Source: Bacteroidales bacterium (GTDB lineage: Bacteria > Bacteroidota > Bacteroidia > Bacteroidales > UBA932). From it: DNA of 64,000 bases. Where the stretch lies: NCBI GenBank assembly GCA_017534745.1, contig JAFXVX010000015.1, forward strand, positions 1-64,000, given 5' to 3'. Under the pieces are notes generated by a model. The model was not told where the DNA came from and searched no databases. It saw only the letters and a program-made list of their open reading frames with translations. Position numbers and translations under genes: made by a program. Below are positions 51,600-59,124 of the stretch, piece after piece (position 1 is the first letter of the stretch; each line of letters opens with the position of its first letter).

Positions 51600-51613
51600 C
51601 GCAATCGTTTGCG
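51600..51613. promoter_or_regulatory. LacI-type operator candidate near the rbsK start site
   Basis: CGCAATCGTTTGCG is a palindrome with central CG and one mismatched pair, as in LacI/PurR operators. It lies just downstream of the rbsK -7 box (51624-51631), a good position for a repressor. It contains the core GCGCAAACG (read on the - strand together with base 51614), which recurs at 51673-51681. Confidence 0.55.
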
Positions 51614-51623
51614 CTACTTTCAA

Positions 51624-51631
51624 CAAAAATA
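51624..51631 (-). promoter_or_regulatory. -7 box of the rbsK operon
   Basis: TATTTTTG on the - strand matches the Bacteroides consensus. The -33 region is weak, as expected for a controlled promoter. The leader to the rbsK ATG is about 55 nt and includes the operator candidate. Confidence 0.5.
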
Positions 51632-51642
51632 AGAAAAAAATG

Positions 51643-51673
51643 TTGCGGGGCTTAATTTTTCGGAATAAATTTG
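51643..51673 (+). promoter_or_regulatory. Promoter of the LacI-family regulator gene
   Basis: TTG at 51643-51645 and TAAATTTG at 51666-51673 match the consensus with standard spacing. The last bases of the -7 box are also the first bases of the operator-like repeat at 51671-51697, which suggests autoregulation. The ATG lies at 51762, giving a leader of about 85 nt. Confidence 0.6.
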
Positions 51674-51697
51674 CGCAAACGCTCTGTTTTTGCGCAA
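51671..51697. promoter_or_regulatory. Inverted repeat, operator candidate for the LacI regulator
   Basis: TTGCGCAAA at 51671-51679 and TTTGCGCAA at 51689-51697 form a perfect 9-bp inverted repeat, and each arm contains the palindrome TTGCGCAA. The left arm overlaps the regulator's own -7 box and shares GCGCAAACG with the site at 51600. Confidence 0.6.
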
Positions 51698-51761
51698 TGC
51701 CTGGCATTGGTAGTGAAATATTTTATAAAGCAGGACGGCAGACAATAAATTTATTGAAAAC

Positions 51762-53042
51762 ATGAGCGACAAGATCAATCTGTTATCCATAGCAGAGAAT
51801 ACGGGCTACTCGGTCTCCACGGTCTCCCGCGTGCTGTCGGGGCAGACTGAAAAATACCGTATCAGCAGCAAGGCGGCTGAGATTATCAGCCTCGAAGCCA
51901 GCCGCTGCCACTACCAGCCTAACTTCGTCGCCCAGGCTCTCCGTACCCGGAAGTCCAGAACTATCGGCCTCATAGTCCCTGGTATCGACAACCCTTTCTT
52001 CGCCACCCTTGCAAGCGTAATCAACAACCTCCTCGCATCGCGCGGTTACCACACCCTTCTCGCGGACTCCCGCGAGGACGCCGCCGAAGAAGCCGCTTCG
52101 CTCGAAGCGTTCCGCCGCCGCAATGTCGAGGGGATTATCGCAGTGCCCGTGGCTTCATCCCCGGAGCTTCATGAAGAAATAGGGAAGTCCGTCCCCATGG
52201 TTCTCATAGACAGGTATTTCGAATCCTCATCCCTGCCTTATGTCTGCACGGACAACTACGCCGGCGCTGTGATGGCGACCCGCTACCTCCTTGACCGCGG
52301 ATACCGCCGCATCCTCGCCGTCCAGGGCGTTCCCTCCTCAATGCCTAACCGTGAGCGCGTCCGCGGTTTCCTCTCCGCCCTCGCCCCCACCGCCGCATCT
52401 CCGGCCTCTTCCTCCTTTGCCCCCAACATTGCATCTTCGGTTCTTTCCTCCTCCGCCCCCAACGTTACATTTCCGGCTCCTTCCTCCTCCTCCTCCGGCC
52501 CTTCCGTCACCTTCAAGGTCGTCGGCGACGCCTTCTCCGTGCAGAACGGCCACGACCGCATCCTGGAGGAGTTCGGCCCCGCGCCTCTCTCCTGCGGCCC
52601 CTCCTCTTCCTCCTGCGGCCCCTCCTCTTCTTCCGGCGGCTCCTCCTCTTCTTCCGGCGGCCCCTCCCGCGGGGCCGGCGCCACATTCTCTCCCTCCAGT
52701 GCTTCCTCCTCTTCATCCGGCGCCCCATCCCGCGGGGCCGGCTTGCCCTTCGACGCGGTGTTTACCTTCAGCACGACGATTCTGCTCGGGGTGATCGACG
52801 CGCTGCGCTCCCTGGGGCTGAGGGTCGGGACCGACGTCGGGGTCATCTCCTTCGATAACAACAGCTTCCTGGACTTCCTCGATCCCGCCGTCACCCGCGT
52901 CGAGCAGCCGCTCCGCGAGGCGGGCGAGATCGCCGTCCGGACGCTCTTCTCCCTCATCGAGTCCCGCAACGCCGGCCTTCCCGAGCCTCCCCCCGTTCGC
53001 AAAATGCTCCTCCCCACCCTCATCGTCCGCCACAGCTGCTGA
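51762..53042 (+). CDS. LacI-family transcriptional regulator with two Ser/Pro/Gly-rich insertions
   Basis: A 426-residue protein. The N-terminal HTH and hinge (LLSIAENTGYSVSTVSRVLSG, FVAQALRTRKSRTIGLIVPG) and the periplasmic-binding-protein-like domain (NPFFATLASVINNLL, VPMVLIDRYF, GVISFDNNSFLDFLDPAVTRV) are intact. Two low-complexity insertions interrupt that domain, at about residues 208-247 and 274-328; without them the length is about 331, normal for the family. Both insertions are tandem repeats in frame. By position it should control the ribokinase-permease operon, with ribose or ribose-phosphate as possible effector. Whether the insertions disturb ligand binding is unknown. Confidence 0.85.
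   Translation: MSDKINLLSIAENTGYSVSTVSRVLSGQTEKYRISSKAAEIISLEASRCHYQPNFVAQALRTRKSRTIGLIVPGIDNPFFATLASVINNLLASRGYHTLLADSREDAAEEAASLEAFRRRNVEGIIAVPVASSPELHEEIGKSVPMVLIDRYFESSSLPYVCTDNYAGAVMATRYLLDRGYRRILAVQGVPSSMPNRERVRGFLSALAPTAASPASSSFAPNIASSVLSSSAPNVTFPAPSSSSSGPSVTFKVVGDAFSVQNGHDRILEEFGPAPLSCGPSSSSCGPSSSSGGSSSSSGGPSRGAGATFSPSSASSSSSGAPSRGAGLPFDAVFTFSTTILLGVIDALRSLGLRVGTDVGVISFDNNSFLDFLDPAVTRVEQPLREAGEIAVRTLFSLIESRNAGLPEPPPVRKMLLPTLIVRHSC
52395..52502 (+). repeat. 36-bp imperfect tandem repeat inside the LacI gene
   Basis: Three units start at 52395, 52431 and 52467. Each encodes 12 residues rich in Ser, Pro and Ala around the core SSFAPN or SSSAPN. The unit length is a multiple of three, so the frame is kept. 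Confidence 0.8.
52590..52673 (+). repeat. 21-bp tandem repeat inside the LacI gene
   Basis: Four units of 21 bp start at 52590, 52611, 52632 and 52653 and encode the heptapeptide type SCGPSSS / SGGSSSS. A further related copy of the GGPSRGAG-coding segment occurs at about 52719-52742. Confidence 0.8.
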
Positions 53043-53067
53043 TCCGGCCCCACCAGGACCGTGCAAG

Positions 53068-53209
53068 TGTCGACGAACCTCCGAGTGAACGGAGGGTCAC
53101 CTGCAAAAACAGCCTTTTTCGTCGGTCACCCTCCATCCCTTCGGAGGGTCACCTGCAAAAACAGCCTTTTTCGTCGGTCACCCTCCATCTCTTCGGAGGT
53201 TTACCGACA
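53068..53209. repeat. Left REP-like array, three hairpins
   Basis: Hairpins CCTCCG/CGGAGG at 53078-53095, ACCCTCC/GGAGGGT at 53128-53149 and CCTCC/GGAGG at 53182-53199. The repeated segment including TGCAAAAACAGCCTTTTT recurs with a 52-bp period (for example 53121 and 53173). The array ends in CGGAGGTTTACCGACA. Confidence 0.8.
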
Positions 53210-53391
53210 TTTTTCGTTCTTCCCGGCCATCCTCGCCGGCACTCCTCCTACATCTCCCCGTTCCCCTTTCCGTTTTCTCCTCCACCTGCAACTTTGCAGA
53301 AAAATCTAAAAAAACACTAAAAGACTTAAAGATTCAAAAAAACTTATTTTCCGCAGGCGTACGGGATTAGTTTTTTTCCAACCGATTTTTA

Positions 53392-53399
53392 TATGTTTG
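53392..53399 (+). promoter_or_regulatory. -7 box of the RAYT transposase gene
   Basis: TATGTTTG matches TAnnTTTG exactly and lies 22 nt before the ATG at 53422. The -33 region is T-rich without a clear TTTG. Confidence 0.5.
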
Positions 53400-53421
53400 C
53401 CACGCCGAGAAAATCGTTGCC

Positions 53422-54276
53422 ATGAAGTGCTATTTTTTGAGTTCCTCGCACACTGAGGACAGAATCTGGTTCAGGGATGATGACGACTTCATTAGCGGGA
53501 TGAACTGCGTTGCAATCGCAGCGCTGAACACGGGTGTTTATGTGCTCGCTTTCGTCCTAATGTCCAATCATGTCCATTTCCTTCTGATTGTGGATGATAA
53601 ATCCCGCGCCAAGGATTTCTTCGATCTTTTCAAGAATCTTTATTCACGCCACATGCATAAGAAATACGGTTTCTGGCGTTTCCTGAGGGAAAACCAGTGC
53701 GATTACAGAGATGTATTCCCTGCCGAGGTCGAGAGCGTTGAGAGGGTAGTCGCTTATATTCTGATGAATCCCGTAGCCGCGAACGTCTCCCTGAATGCTT
53801 ATTCCTACCCCTGGGGAAGCGGAGACTGCTACTTTTCTAGGAGGAAACAGTTTGGTCGCCGGGCCGGCGATATAAGCGCACGTGAAAAATGCAGGATTCT
53901 CAGAACCACCATCCCCATTCCCGATGAATACATCATCGGAGACGATGGATACATCCTCCCCAGTTCTTATATTCACAGGAAGTTCGTCGAGGATGTCTTT
54001 CGTACGCCCAAAAGAATGGAATATTTTCTAATGAGTTCTTCAAAAGCCCGTCTTGACGGGACGCCGGCGCCTCTTCCGACATTCAGGGACCAGAACATTG
54101 CCGGCCTGGCAAAAGACATCGCGCTGTCGCTTTTCCGTAAGGAAGGTATCGCGGACCTGGAGCCGGGGGAACGGGACCGTCTGATCCTCGAGGTCAGGCG
54201 CCGTACCGGGGCGGATGTCAAGCAACTCTCCCGGGTGCTCGGCATGTCGCCCAAAGAAATAGCCTCAATCCAATAG
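53422..54276 (+). CDS. REP-associated tyrosine transposase (RAYT, Y1/HUH family)
   Basis: A 284-residue protein. The HUH metal-binding motif is HVH at residues 50-52 in LMSNHVHFLLIV, and the candidate catalytic tyrosine is Tyr112 in VVAYILMNPVAANVS. Both are standard for the TnpA-REP group. The C-terminal about 70 residues (LSLFRKEGIADLEPGERDRL, LSRVLGMSPKEIAS) contain a DnaA/HTH-like end. Such enzymes bind and cleave single-stranded REP hairpins and are thought to spread them. Here the gene is flanked on both sides by matching hairpin arrays. Confidence 0.88.
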   Translation: MKCYFLSSSHTEDRIWFRDDDDFISGMNCVAIAALNTGVYVLAFVLMSNHVHFLLIVDDKSRAKDFFDLFKNLYSRHMHKKYGFWRFLRENQCDYRDVFPAEVESVERVVAYILMNPVAANVSLNAYSYPWGSGDCYFSRRKQFGRRAGDISAREKCRILRTTIPIPDEYIIGDDGYILPSSYIHRKFVEDVFRTPKRMEYFLMSSSKARLDGTPAPLPTFRDQNIAGLAKDIALSLFRKEGIADLEPGERDRLILEVRRRTGADVKQLSRVLGMSPKEIASIQ

Positions 54277-54292
54277 GGGCGGTTAACCTTTT

Positions 54293-54383
54293 CTGTCGGT
54301 CACCCTCCATGGCTACGGAGGTTCACCTGCAAAAATGACCTTTTTTGTTGGTCACCCTCCATTCCTTCGGAGGTTCGCCGACA
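54293..54383. repeat. Right REP-like array, two hairpins
   Basis: Hairpins CCTCC/GGAGG at 54304-54321 and 54356-54373 belong to the same 52-bp repeat family as the left array (GTCGGTCACCCTCC at 54295, GTTGGTCACCCTCC at 54347). The array ends in CGGAGGTTCGCCGACA, the inverted copy of the left outer end. Confidence 0.8.
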
Positions 54384-54406
54384 CTAGGCGGCTTTTGCGG
54401 CCATCC

Positions 54407-55111
54407 TCACCGGACGAGTTTCCGGAACTCTTTGCGGGCGCGGGCGATTTGCTTCCGGTACGCCGGGCTGGTCTGGATGAAGGAGTAGGCGATGTCGGCG
54501 GCGGCGCGGCTGGCGTCGATGTCGCTCTGCCAGTGGGCGCCGGCAATGACGCGGTTATCGCCGTAGCGCCACCCGCGTGCGAAAAGCCGCTCGGCCGCCG
54601 CGGGGTTTATCTCCGCGAGCACCAGCGCGGCGCCCCATCCGCGGATCGTGTGTCCCGACGGATAGGATCCCTCCTTTGCAAGCCACTCGTCATCTTCCGG
54701 AAAAATAGAAGGCTCCCCAAAAACAACGAACGGCCTGGTGCGCATGTAGTGCTCCTTTGGCTTGACCCTGATCTGCTGTATGGTCGCGACGGCTTCCATG
54801 AAGGCCTTGTAGATTTGCGGCGTCCCGGAAGCGGAAATCTCCACCCCGAACGGCACGCTGAAGATGGCCGCCAGGGTGTCGAGGTCCCAGACCGCGTCCC
54901 GGCGGACCTCTGCGGTCCTCTCCGGATCCGCCCTCATTGCCTTTCCCCACTCGTAGCGGATGACGTCGTACTTAAACGCCACATCAGAAGTGTCCGGCGG
55001 CGCCGGCAGGCATTTCACCACATCCGGCATCTCATCCAGGGTAAAATAAGTCTTTTGCGCCGCCGCGGAAAGGGTGCAGAAAACAGCGAATACTGCAAGG
55101 AATCTTTTCAT
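54407..55111 (-). CDS. Secreted class A-type acid phosphatase, PAP2 superfamily
   Basis: The ATG at 55111 gives a signal peptide (MKRFLAVFAVFCTLSAAAQK); upstream the same frame is only open antisense to the permease gene. The product has 234 residues. The three phosphatase signature blocks are present: KEHYMRTRPFV, GSYPSGHTIRGW and NRVIAGAHWQSDID, containing the catalytic His pair. It hydrolyses phosphomonoesters in the periplasm, or possibly a lipid pyrophosphate such as undecaprenyl pyrophosphate, given the sugar transferase in the same operon (inference). It begins 5 bp after the AI-2E gene. Confidence 0.88.
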   Translation of the reverse strand: MKRFLAVFAVFCTLSAAAQKTYFTLDEMPDVVKCLPAPPDTSDVAFKYDVIRYEWGKAMRADPERTAEVRRDAVWDLDTLAAIFSVPFGVEISASGTPQIYKAFMEAVATIQQIRVKPKEHYMRTRPFVVFGEPSIFPEDDEWLAKEGSYPSGHTIRGWGAALVLAEINPAAAERLFARGWRYGDNRVIAGAHWQSDIDASRAAADIAYSFIQTSPAYRKQIARARKEFRKLVR

Positions 55112-55116
55112 GGCTT

Positions 55117-56268
55117 CTAAACCTCCCCTTCGGTGTCCGGGATAAGCCGCTTGACGGGCTTCAGGTGGTGGAAGAAACGGCTGGCGATGACGCGGATGAC
55201 CGTGTAGGCGGGGATGGCGGCGAGCATGCCGACGACTCCGCCGATGGTCCCTGCAATGAGCAGGACTATGAATATCTCCAGGGGACCCGCCTTGATGCTG
55301 GTCGAATAGATAAGCGGCTGATAGATAAAATTGTCGATGAGCTGGGTCGTCAGCATAAGGGCGAGCACGATCAGTGCGAAGGCCCACAGGCTGACGGGCA
55401 GCCCGACGCCGGTTCCGAACTTGAGGATGACGGCGAGAATGACGCCGATTGCTTCACCGATGAGCGGACCGACGTACGGGATGATGTTGAGAAGGCCTGC
55501 GATGAAGGCGATGCCGAGGGCGGCGCCGACTCCGAGCCTCGCGACTCCCCACAGCAGCAGGAAGTCCAGAAGTGCGACTCCCAGCATCTCGATGAGCACT
55601 CCTCCAAAGTAGCGGGAGAGCAGGTTTTTGATGTCCTCGAGGGCTTTCAGGATCTTGTCCTCAATCCTGTCGGGCACCAGGGACGCCACTATCTTGTCGA
55701 ACAGGAACTCGTCCTTGAGGAAGAAGAACGAAATGAAAATCACCGAGAACAGTCCGACTACGATAGTCGTGACAATCGAGGCTACGCTGCCGATGATCGA
55801 AGACATCGCGCCGCCGACGCTCTTGAGGCTTATGGCGCCCTTCAGCCCATCGAGCACCGTCTTCTCCAGACGGAAATCAGGCCCGACGGAAGGGATTGTC
55901 GCGATGATATAGTCGTTGACCCCTTCCAGGGGATTCAATCCTCCGGCGGCGAACCTGCTGTCCATCGCGGAAGCCTCCCCTATAATCGACACCACGACAG
56001 GTACTATCTGCGTCACTATAAAGGACAACAGGCTCATTATTAGTATAATAGAGATAATGGCCAGCACTGAGTCCGGCGCCGGCTTCCCCTTGATCCTGAT
56101 CTTCCTCATCAACCTCATCAGAGGAAGGCCGATAAGCGAAACTATGAATGCGAGGATAATATAGACCAGGACGCTCCTGAAATACCAGAACAGCCCGGCC
56201 GCGATGAGAATCGTCGCTGCCGCGAGGGTATATCTGGCCAGTTTGTCGATACTGCGTTCTTCTTCCAT
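55117..56268 (-). CDS. AI-2E family transporter (PF01594)
   Basis: A 383-residue membrane protein with about 8 hydrophobic segments and the family arrangement: a paired helix at the N-terminus (LARYTLAAATILIAAGLFWYF, IILAFIVSLIGLPLM), a soluble central part, and the C-terminal block FIAGLLNIIPYVGPLIGE with QLIDNFIYQPLIYSTSIKAGPLEIFIVLLIAG. Members export AI-2 or act as Na+/H+ antiporters or other exporters, so substrate is not assigned. It lies 3 bp downstream of the UpxY-like gene. Confidence 0.85.
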   Translation of the reverse strand: MEEERSIDKLARYTLAAATILIAAGLFWYFRSVLVYIILAFIVSLIGLPLMRLMRKIRIKGKPAPDSVLAIISIILIMSLLSFIVTQIVPVVVSIIGEASAMDSRFAAGGLNPLEGVNDYIIATIPSVGPDFRLEKTVLDGLKGAISLKSVGGAMSSIIGSVASIVTTIVVGLFSVIFISFFFLKDEFLFDKIVASLVPDRIEDKILKALEDIKNLLSRYFGGVLIEMLGVALLDFLLLWGVARLGVGAALGIAFIAGLLNIIPYVGPLIGEAIGVILAVILKFGTGVGLPVSLWAFALIVLALMLTTQLIDNFIYQPLIYSTSIKAGPLEIFIVLLIAGTIGGVVGMLAAIPAYTVIRVIASRFFHHLKPVKRLIPDTEGEV

Positions 56269-56271
56269 TGC

Positions 56272-56772
56272 TCAGATTTTTTCAAGGTATGCTCTCGGTA
56301 CCTGCGCCCTGGCGAATACTTCGCCGAGCAGGCCCACCACTACATAGTATCTCCCGTGGAACTCAAGCACTGTCCCTTCCACCCCCTTCAGAGGGCCGGC
56401 GATGACCCGCACGGCCTCTCCCTTTTCCAGCGGCACGTCCACGAGGCCACCTTCGGCCAGCCCCGCTTCCATCACCCGCCTGAAATCGTCCATCTGCTTG
56501 TCGGGGACGGTCATCAGGGTGTGGGTCGCACAGTCTATAAGGTATTTGACGCGGATCTTTCCGGAGTTGGCAAGGGAGAGCGCCTCGTCCCTTGTCGCCC
56601 TCAGGAAGACGAGGCAGGGGATGACCGGCCGGGAGGCTCCTGAGAGCGTCTTTTCAAAAGGGATGAAATTCTCCACCCCAAGGGCATCCAGGGTGCGCCG
56701 TACCCCGCCCTCGCATCCGTGACGGGTGCGGGCTGCGTGCCAGAGTGCCGTCTGAGGGAGGGAGGATGCCAT
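56272..56772 (-). CDS. UpxY/NusG-like transcription antiterminator
   Basis: A 166-residue cytoplasmic protein with a NusG N-terminal-like domain (ALWHAARTRHGCEGGVRRTL, VIPCLVFLRAT) and a KOW-like C-terminal region (VRVIAGPLKGVEGTVLEFHGRYYVVVGLL). UpxY proteins in Bacteroides prevent early termination in capsular polysaccharide operons and are usually the first gene. Here it follows the sugar transferase by 4 bp and no glycosyltransferases follow, so its target operon must be elsewhere or the locus is a reduced one. Confidence 0.8.
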   Translation of the reverse strand: MASSLPQTALWHAARTRHGCEGGVRRTLDALGVENFIPFEKTLSGASRPVIPCLVFLRATRDEALSLANSGKIRVKYLIDCATHTLMTVPDKQMDDFRRVMEAGLAEGGLVDVPLEKGEAVRVIAGPLKGVEGTVLEFHGRYYVVVGLLGEVFARAQVPRAYLEKI

Positions 56773-56776
56773 TGAC

Positions 56777-58099
56777 TTAGAACCGTTTGCCGGAAATGAT
56801 ATTCAGGAAGGTCAGAGCAAGGACCTTGGCGTCGAAGGCGAGGGAGTGATTGCGAAGGTAGTAGAGATCCAGGTCCAGCCGGATGAGCATCTTGTCGATG
56901 GTGTCGGTGTATCCGTTGTACAGGGTCGCGTAGGACGTTACTCCCGGGCGGATCTGGTAGAGAAAACGGTAACGGGGGTTCTCCTTTTCAATCTGGTCGA
57001 TGTAGAACCGCCTTTCCGGCCGGTAGCCGATAAAGGACATATCTCCCCGAAGCACGTTCCACAACTGCGGGAGCTCGTCGAGGTGATGATTGCGGAGGAA
57101 ACGTCCGACTCCCGTCAGGCGCTCGTCGGTGTCGCCACCGTACAGGGCCGGGGTGCCTTTTTCCGCGTCAGTCCTCATAGAGCGGAACTTGTGGATGCGG
57201 AACGGCTCTCCGTGGAGGCCTATCCTTTCCTGGGAATAGATGACCGGACCGCCGTCTCCGAGCTTCACGGCAATGGCGCAAATGAGAAACAGCGGGGAGA
57301 ACAGCACCAGCAGAATCGCCGATCCGGCGATGTCTATTCCTCTTTTGAGGAGGTGGCCGGCCTTTGTCATGCCGTCCTGCTGGAAGGTGATCCTCTCGCC
57401 GGACTCCTTGTCGGAAGGGGGAACCCCTTCGTTTTTGGAAAACAGCATGATATCCACGCCGCCGAGGCGGGCGACGAGTTCGTCGAGCTCTTTGTTGTTC
57501 TTGCAGTAGAACACCGCCTTGCCGTCTATCAGCATCCCGGCCTTGCGGGGATTGGTCGTGAGGAATCCCACGACGTCGTAGATGCTCTCCGCCTTCTCGG
57601 CGAGGGCCAGCGACTCCGGCGAGGTCCCCTTGATGAGGGCCGTCATCCGGGTTGCTTTGTCCATTATGCCCTTTTCTTCAGCGGAAATCCGGTCAATCGT
57701 AAACCTGAGGTAAAGGACGAAAAACAACGTAAGGGCCACGTCAACCAGAACGGCGATCACCGCAAACGCGACCGAAGGAAGCTCGACAAGAGTGGTGAGA
57801 AGGGCCGCAATCATGAAGATTTCCTTGATTGCGACCGAAAGCAGGATGCGCTGTGCGGCGGCGAAGGAGTGGTAACGGCGGACTGATTTGTGGCTGCGGG
57901 TCACAAACATGCCCGTCATCATGCCGACAAGGGAGACGCCCAGCCATTTGGCCAGCAGGGTCGTGAAGTGGGGGATAGGGTCGGAAACCCAGCGGACGGC
58001 CATGAACGCCAGCGCGGAACTCAGCAGGGAGAACAGAAGGTCCTGGATGAATATCCTTCTACCGGAGCTTGCGCGTATTTTTCCATTGTCTTTCGCCAT
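56777..58099 (-). CDS. Undecaprenyl-phosphate sugar phosphotransferase (WbaP-like)
   Basis: The start at 58099 (MAKDNGKIRASSGRRIF) is supported by a consensus promoter ending 6 nt upstream; the frame is open to 58144. The product has 440 residues: four to five N-terminal membrane helices, a CoA-binding-like middle domain (about 150-220), and a C-terminal bacterial sugar transferase domain from KRGIDIAGSAILLVLFSPLF with YSQERIGLHGEPFRIHKFRS, LDELPQLWNVLRGDMSFIGY and RPGVTSYATLYNGY. It starts exopolysaccharide or O-unit synthesis by moving a sugar-1-phosphate onto undecaprenyl phosphate in the inner membrane. First gene of a four-gene operon. Confidence 0.9.
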   Translation of the reverse strand: MAKDNGKIRASSGRRIFIQDLLFSLLSSALAFMAVRWVSDPIPHFTTLLAKWLGVSLVGMMTGMFVTRSHKSVRRYHSFAAAQRILLSVAIKEIFMIAALLTTLVELPSVAFAVIAVLVDVALTLFFVLYLRFTIDRISAEEKGIMDKATRMTALIKGTSPESLALAEKAESIYDVVGFLTTNPRKAGMLIDGKAVFYCKNNKELDELVARLGGVDIMLFSKNEGVPPSDKESGERITFQQDGMTKAGHLLKRGIDIAGSAILLVLFSPLFLICAIAVKLGDGGPVIYSQERIGLHGEPFRIHKFRSMRTDAEKGTPALYGGDTDERLTGVGRFLRNHHLDELPQLWNVLRGDMSFIGYRPERRFYIDQIEKENPRYRFLYQIRPGVTSYATLYNGYTDTIDKMLIRLDLDLYYLRNHSLAFDAKVLALTFLNIISGKRF

Positions 58100-58105
58100 A
58101 ACACG

Positions 58106-58136
58106 CAAAATTAACAATTTTCCCGTGACGAGCAAA
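58106..58136 (-). promoter_or_regulatory. Promoter of the sugar transferase operon
   Basis: On the - strand TTTG at 58136-58133 and TAATTTTG at 58113-58106 match the consensus with standard spacing. Only 6 nt separate the -7 box from the ATG at 58099, so the leader is at most a few bases. Confidence 0.65.
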
Positions 58137-58168
58137 GAGAACAAGGCCCGATTTTCGCAGAGTTGTTA

Positions 58169-58176
58169 TATATTTG
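58169..58176 (+). promoter_or_regulatory. -7 box of the DUF4294 gene
   Basis: TATATTTG matches the consensus and ends 6 nt before the ATG at 58183, again leaving almost no leader. No clear -33 element is seen. Confidence 0.5.
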
Positions 58177-58182
58177 CACTGA

Positions 58183-58929
58183 ATGCGAAGGTATATCGTT
58201 CATATCCTCCTTCTTGCCGCCCTGCTCCTGCAGGGGGGCTTCCTCTTCGCCCAGAACCACGTCCGCGACGCGATGCGCCGCGCCAGGCTCCAGCAGGAGG
58301 CCCTGGCGGCGAGGAATATGGACCGCATGCGCTCCGGCATCCGCACCGGCGGATACCTCGCCTTCTCCGTGGAAAACGGCGACACGACCTATTACGACAC
58401 CATCGACCCCGTCTGGATCTTCGCCAAGAGCCCCACGGGCAAGAAAAAGGACTGGCGCAAGTACTACAGGCTCGTCTATAACTTCGCCCGCGTCTATCCT
58501 TACGCCCAGGCCGCCGGACGCCTCGACCAGGTCGCCGACAGCACCATCCAGGCTGAGAAAATGGGCCGCATCAAAAAGGACAAATACGTCGCCGGGATCC
58601 AGAAAGACCTTTTCAAGGACTTCGAAGGCGCCCTGCGCGGCATGACCATCTCCCAGGGCGCACTCCTGCTGAAGCTTATAGACAGGGAGAGCGGCAAGAC
58701 TTCCTACAATATTATAAAAGAATACAAGAGCGGCATCGCCGCCGGCTTCTGGAACGGCATCGCCAAGCTCTTCGACAACACCCTAAAATCCTCTTACGAC
58801 CCCGAGGGCGCCGACAGGGACACCGAGGAGCTCATCGAAAAGTGGAACGACGGCACTTTCCCCGCCCTCTACTACTCCATTTTCTTCGAGGCACCCCCCG
58901 ACGTGTACGTCCCCGACAAGTATAAATAG
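58183..58929 (+). CDS. DUF4294 family secreted protein
   Basis: A 248-residue protein with a signal peptide (MRRYIVHILLLAALLLQGGF, cleavage near LFAQ). The conserved part spans about residues 55-215: DTTYYDTIDPVWIF, WRKYYRLVYNFARVYPYAQAA, QKDLFKDFEGALRGMTISQGALLLKLIDRESG and YNIIKEYKSGIAAGFWNGIAKLFDNTLKSSYDPEG. This is DUF4294 (PF14127), found across Bacteroidetes with no known function. The stop codon lies inside the left arm of the inverted repeat 58924-59014. Confidence 0.82.
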   Translation: MRRYIVHILLLAALLLQGGFLFAQNHVRDAMRRARLQQEALAARNMDRMRSGIRTGGYLAFSVENGDTTYYDTIDPVWIFAKSPTGKKKDWRKYYRLVYNFARVYPYAQAAGRLDQVADSTIQAEKMGRIKKDKYVAGIQKDLFKDFEGALRGMTISQGALLLKLIDRESGKTSYNIIKEYKSGIAAGFWNGIAKLFDNTLKSSYDPEGADRDTEELIEKWNDGTFPALYYSIFFEAPPDVYVPDKYK

Positions 58930-59014
58930 ATTTCTCGACTTCGCTCGAAATGACATAGAAGGTAATGGTTTAGTTGTCATTTCGACCAAGCGAAGCGCGC
59001 GGAGAAATCTATTT
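58924..59014. repeat. Long inverted repeat, MITE/REP-like
   Basis: Outer arms 58924-58936 and 59002-59014 are a perfect 13-bp inverted match, and inner arms 58945-58955 and 59075-style counterpart 58975-58985 (TCGAAATGACA / TGTCATTTCGA) are a perfect 11-bp match, with related sequence between. The arms carry the AGATTTCTCG...CGAAATGACA theme that I recall as a common dispersed repeat of Bacteroidetes genomes. It could also fold as a terminator at the end of the DUF4294 gene. Confidence 0.7.
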
Positions 59015-59051
59015 GTCGAAAATATCAAGAAAAATTTTTTCTCTAAGTGTG

Positions 59052-59091
59052 CAACAGTCAGATATTCAGTTATTTGACTGTTGATTTTTTG
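59052..59091 (+). terminator. Intrinsic terminator upstream of rplP
   Basis: A perfect 9-bp stem CAACAGTCA (59052-59060) / TGACTGTTG (59075-59083) is followed by ATTTTTTG. It separates the DUF4294 gene from the ribosomal protein promoter. Confidence 0.7.
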
Positions 59092-59124
59092 TGTCGAAAA
59101 AGTTGAAAAATTTTTCAGAAAATG

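Larger units (their letters stand above)
53068..54383. mobile_element. RAYT transposase unit flanked by REP-like hairpin arrays
   Basis: A Y1/HUH transposase gene (53422-54276) lies between two arrays of CCTCC...GGAGG hairpins with a common period of 52 bp (53068-53209 and 54293-54383). The outer ends, 53068-53083 and 54368-54383, are inverted copies of each other with 15 of 16 bases identical. The 379-bp gap before the transposase also holds its promoter. Confidence 0.75.

Noticed and set aside
52338..52740. Pro/Arg/Glu-rich open frames in other phases across the LacI insertions
   Set aside because: They result from simple repeats read out of frame; the LacI frame alone joins two intact conserved halves.
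53068..53209. Short repeats considered as a CRISPR array
   Set aside because: The 52-bp period includes the would-be spacers, which are themselves repeated, and no cas genes are present. The hairpins and adjacent RAYT fit REP elements.
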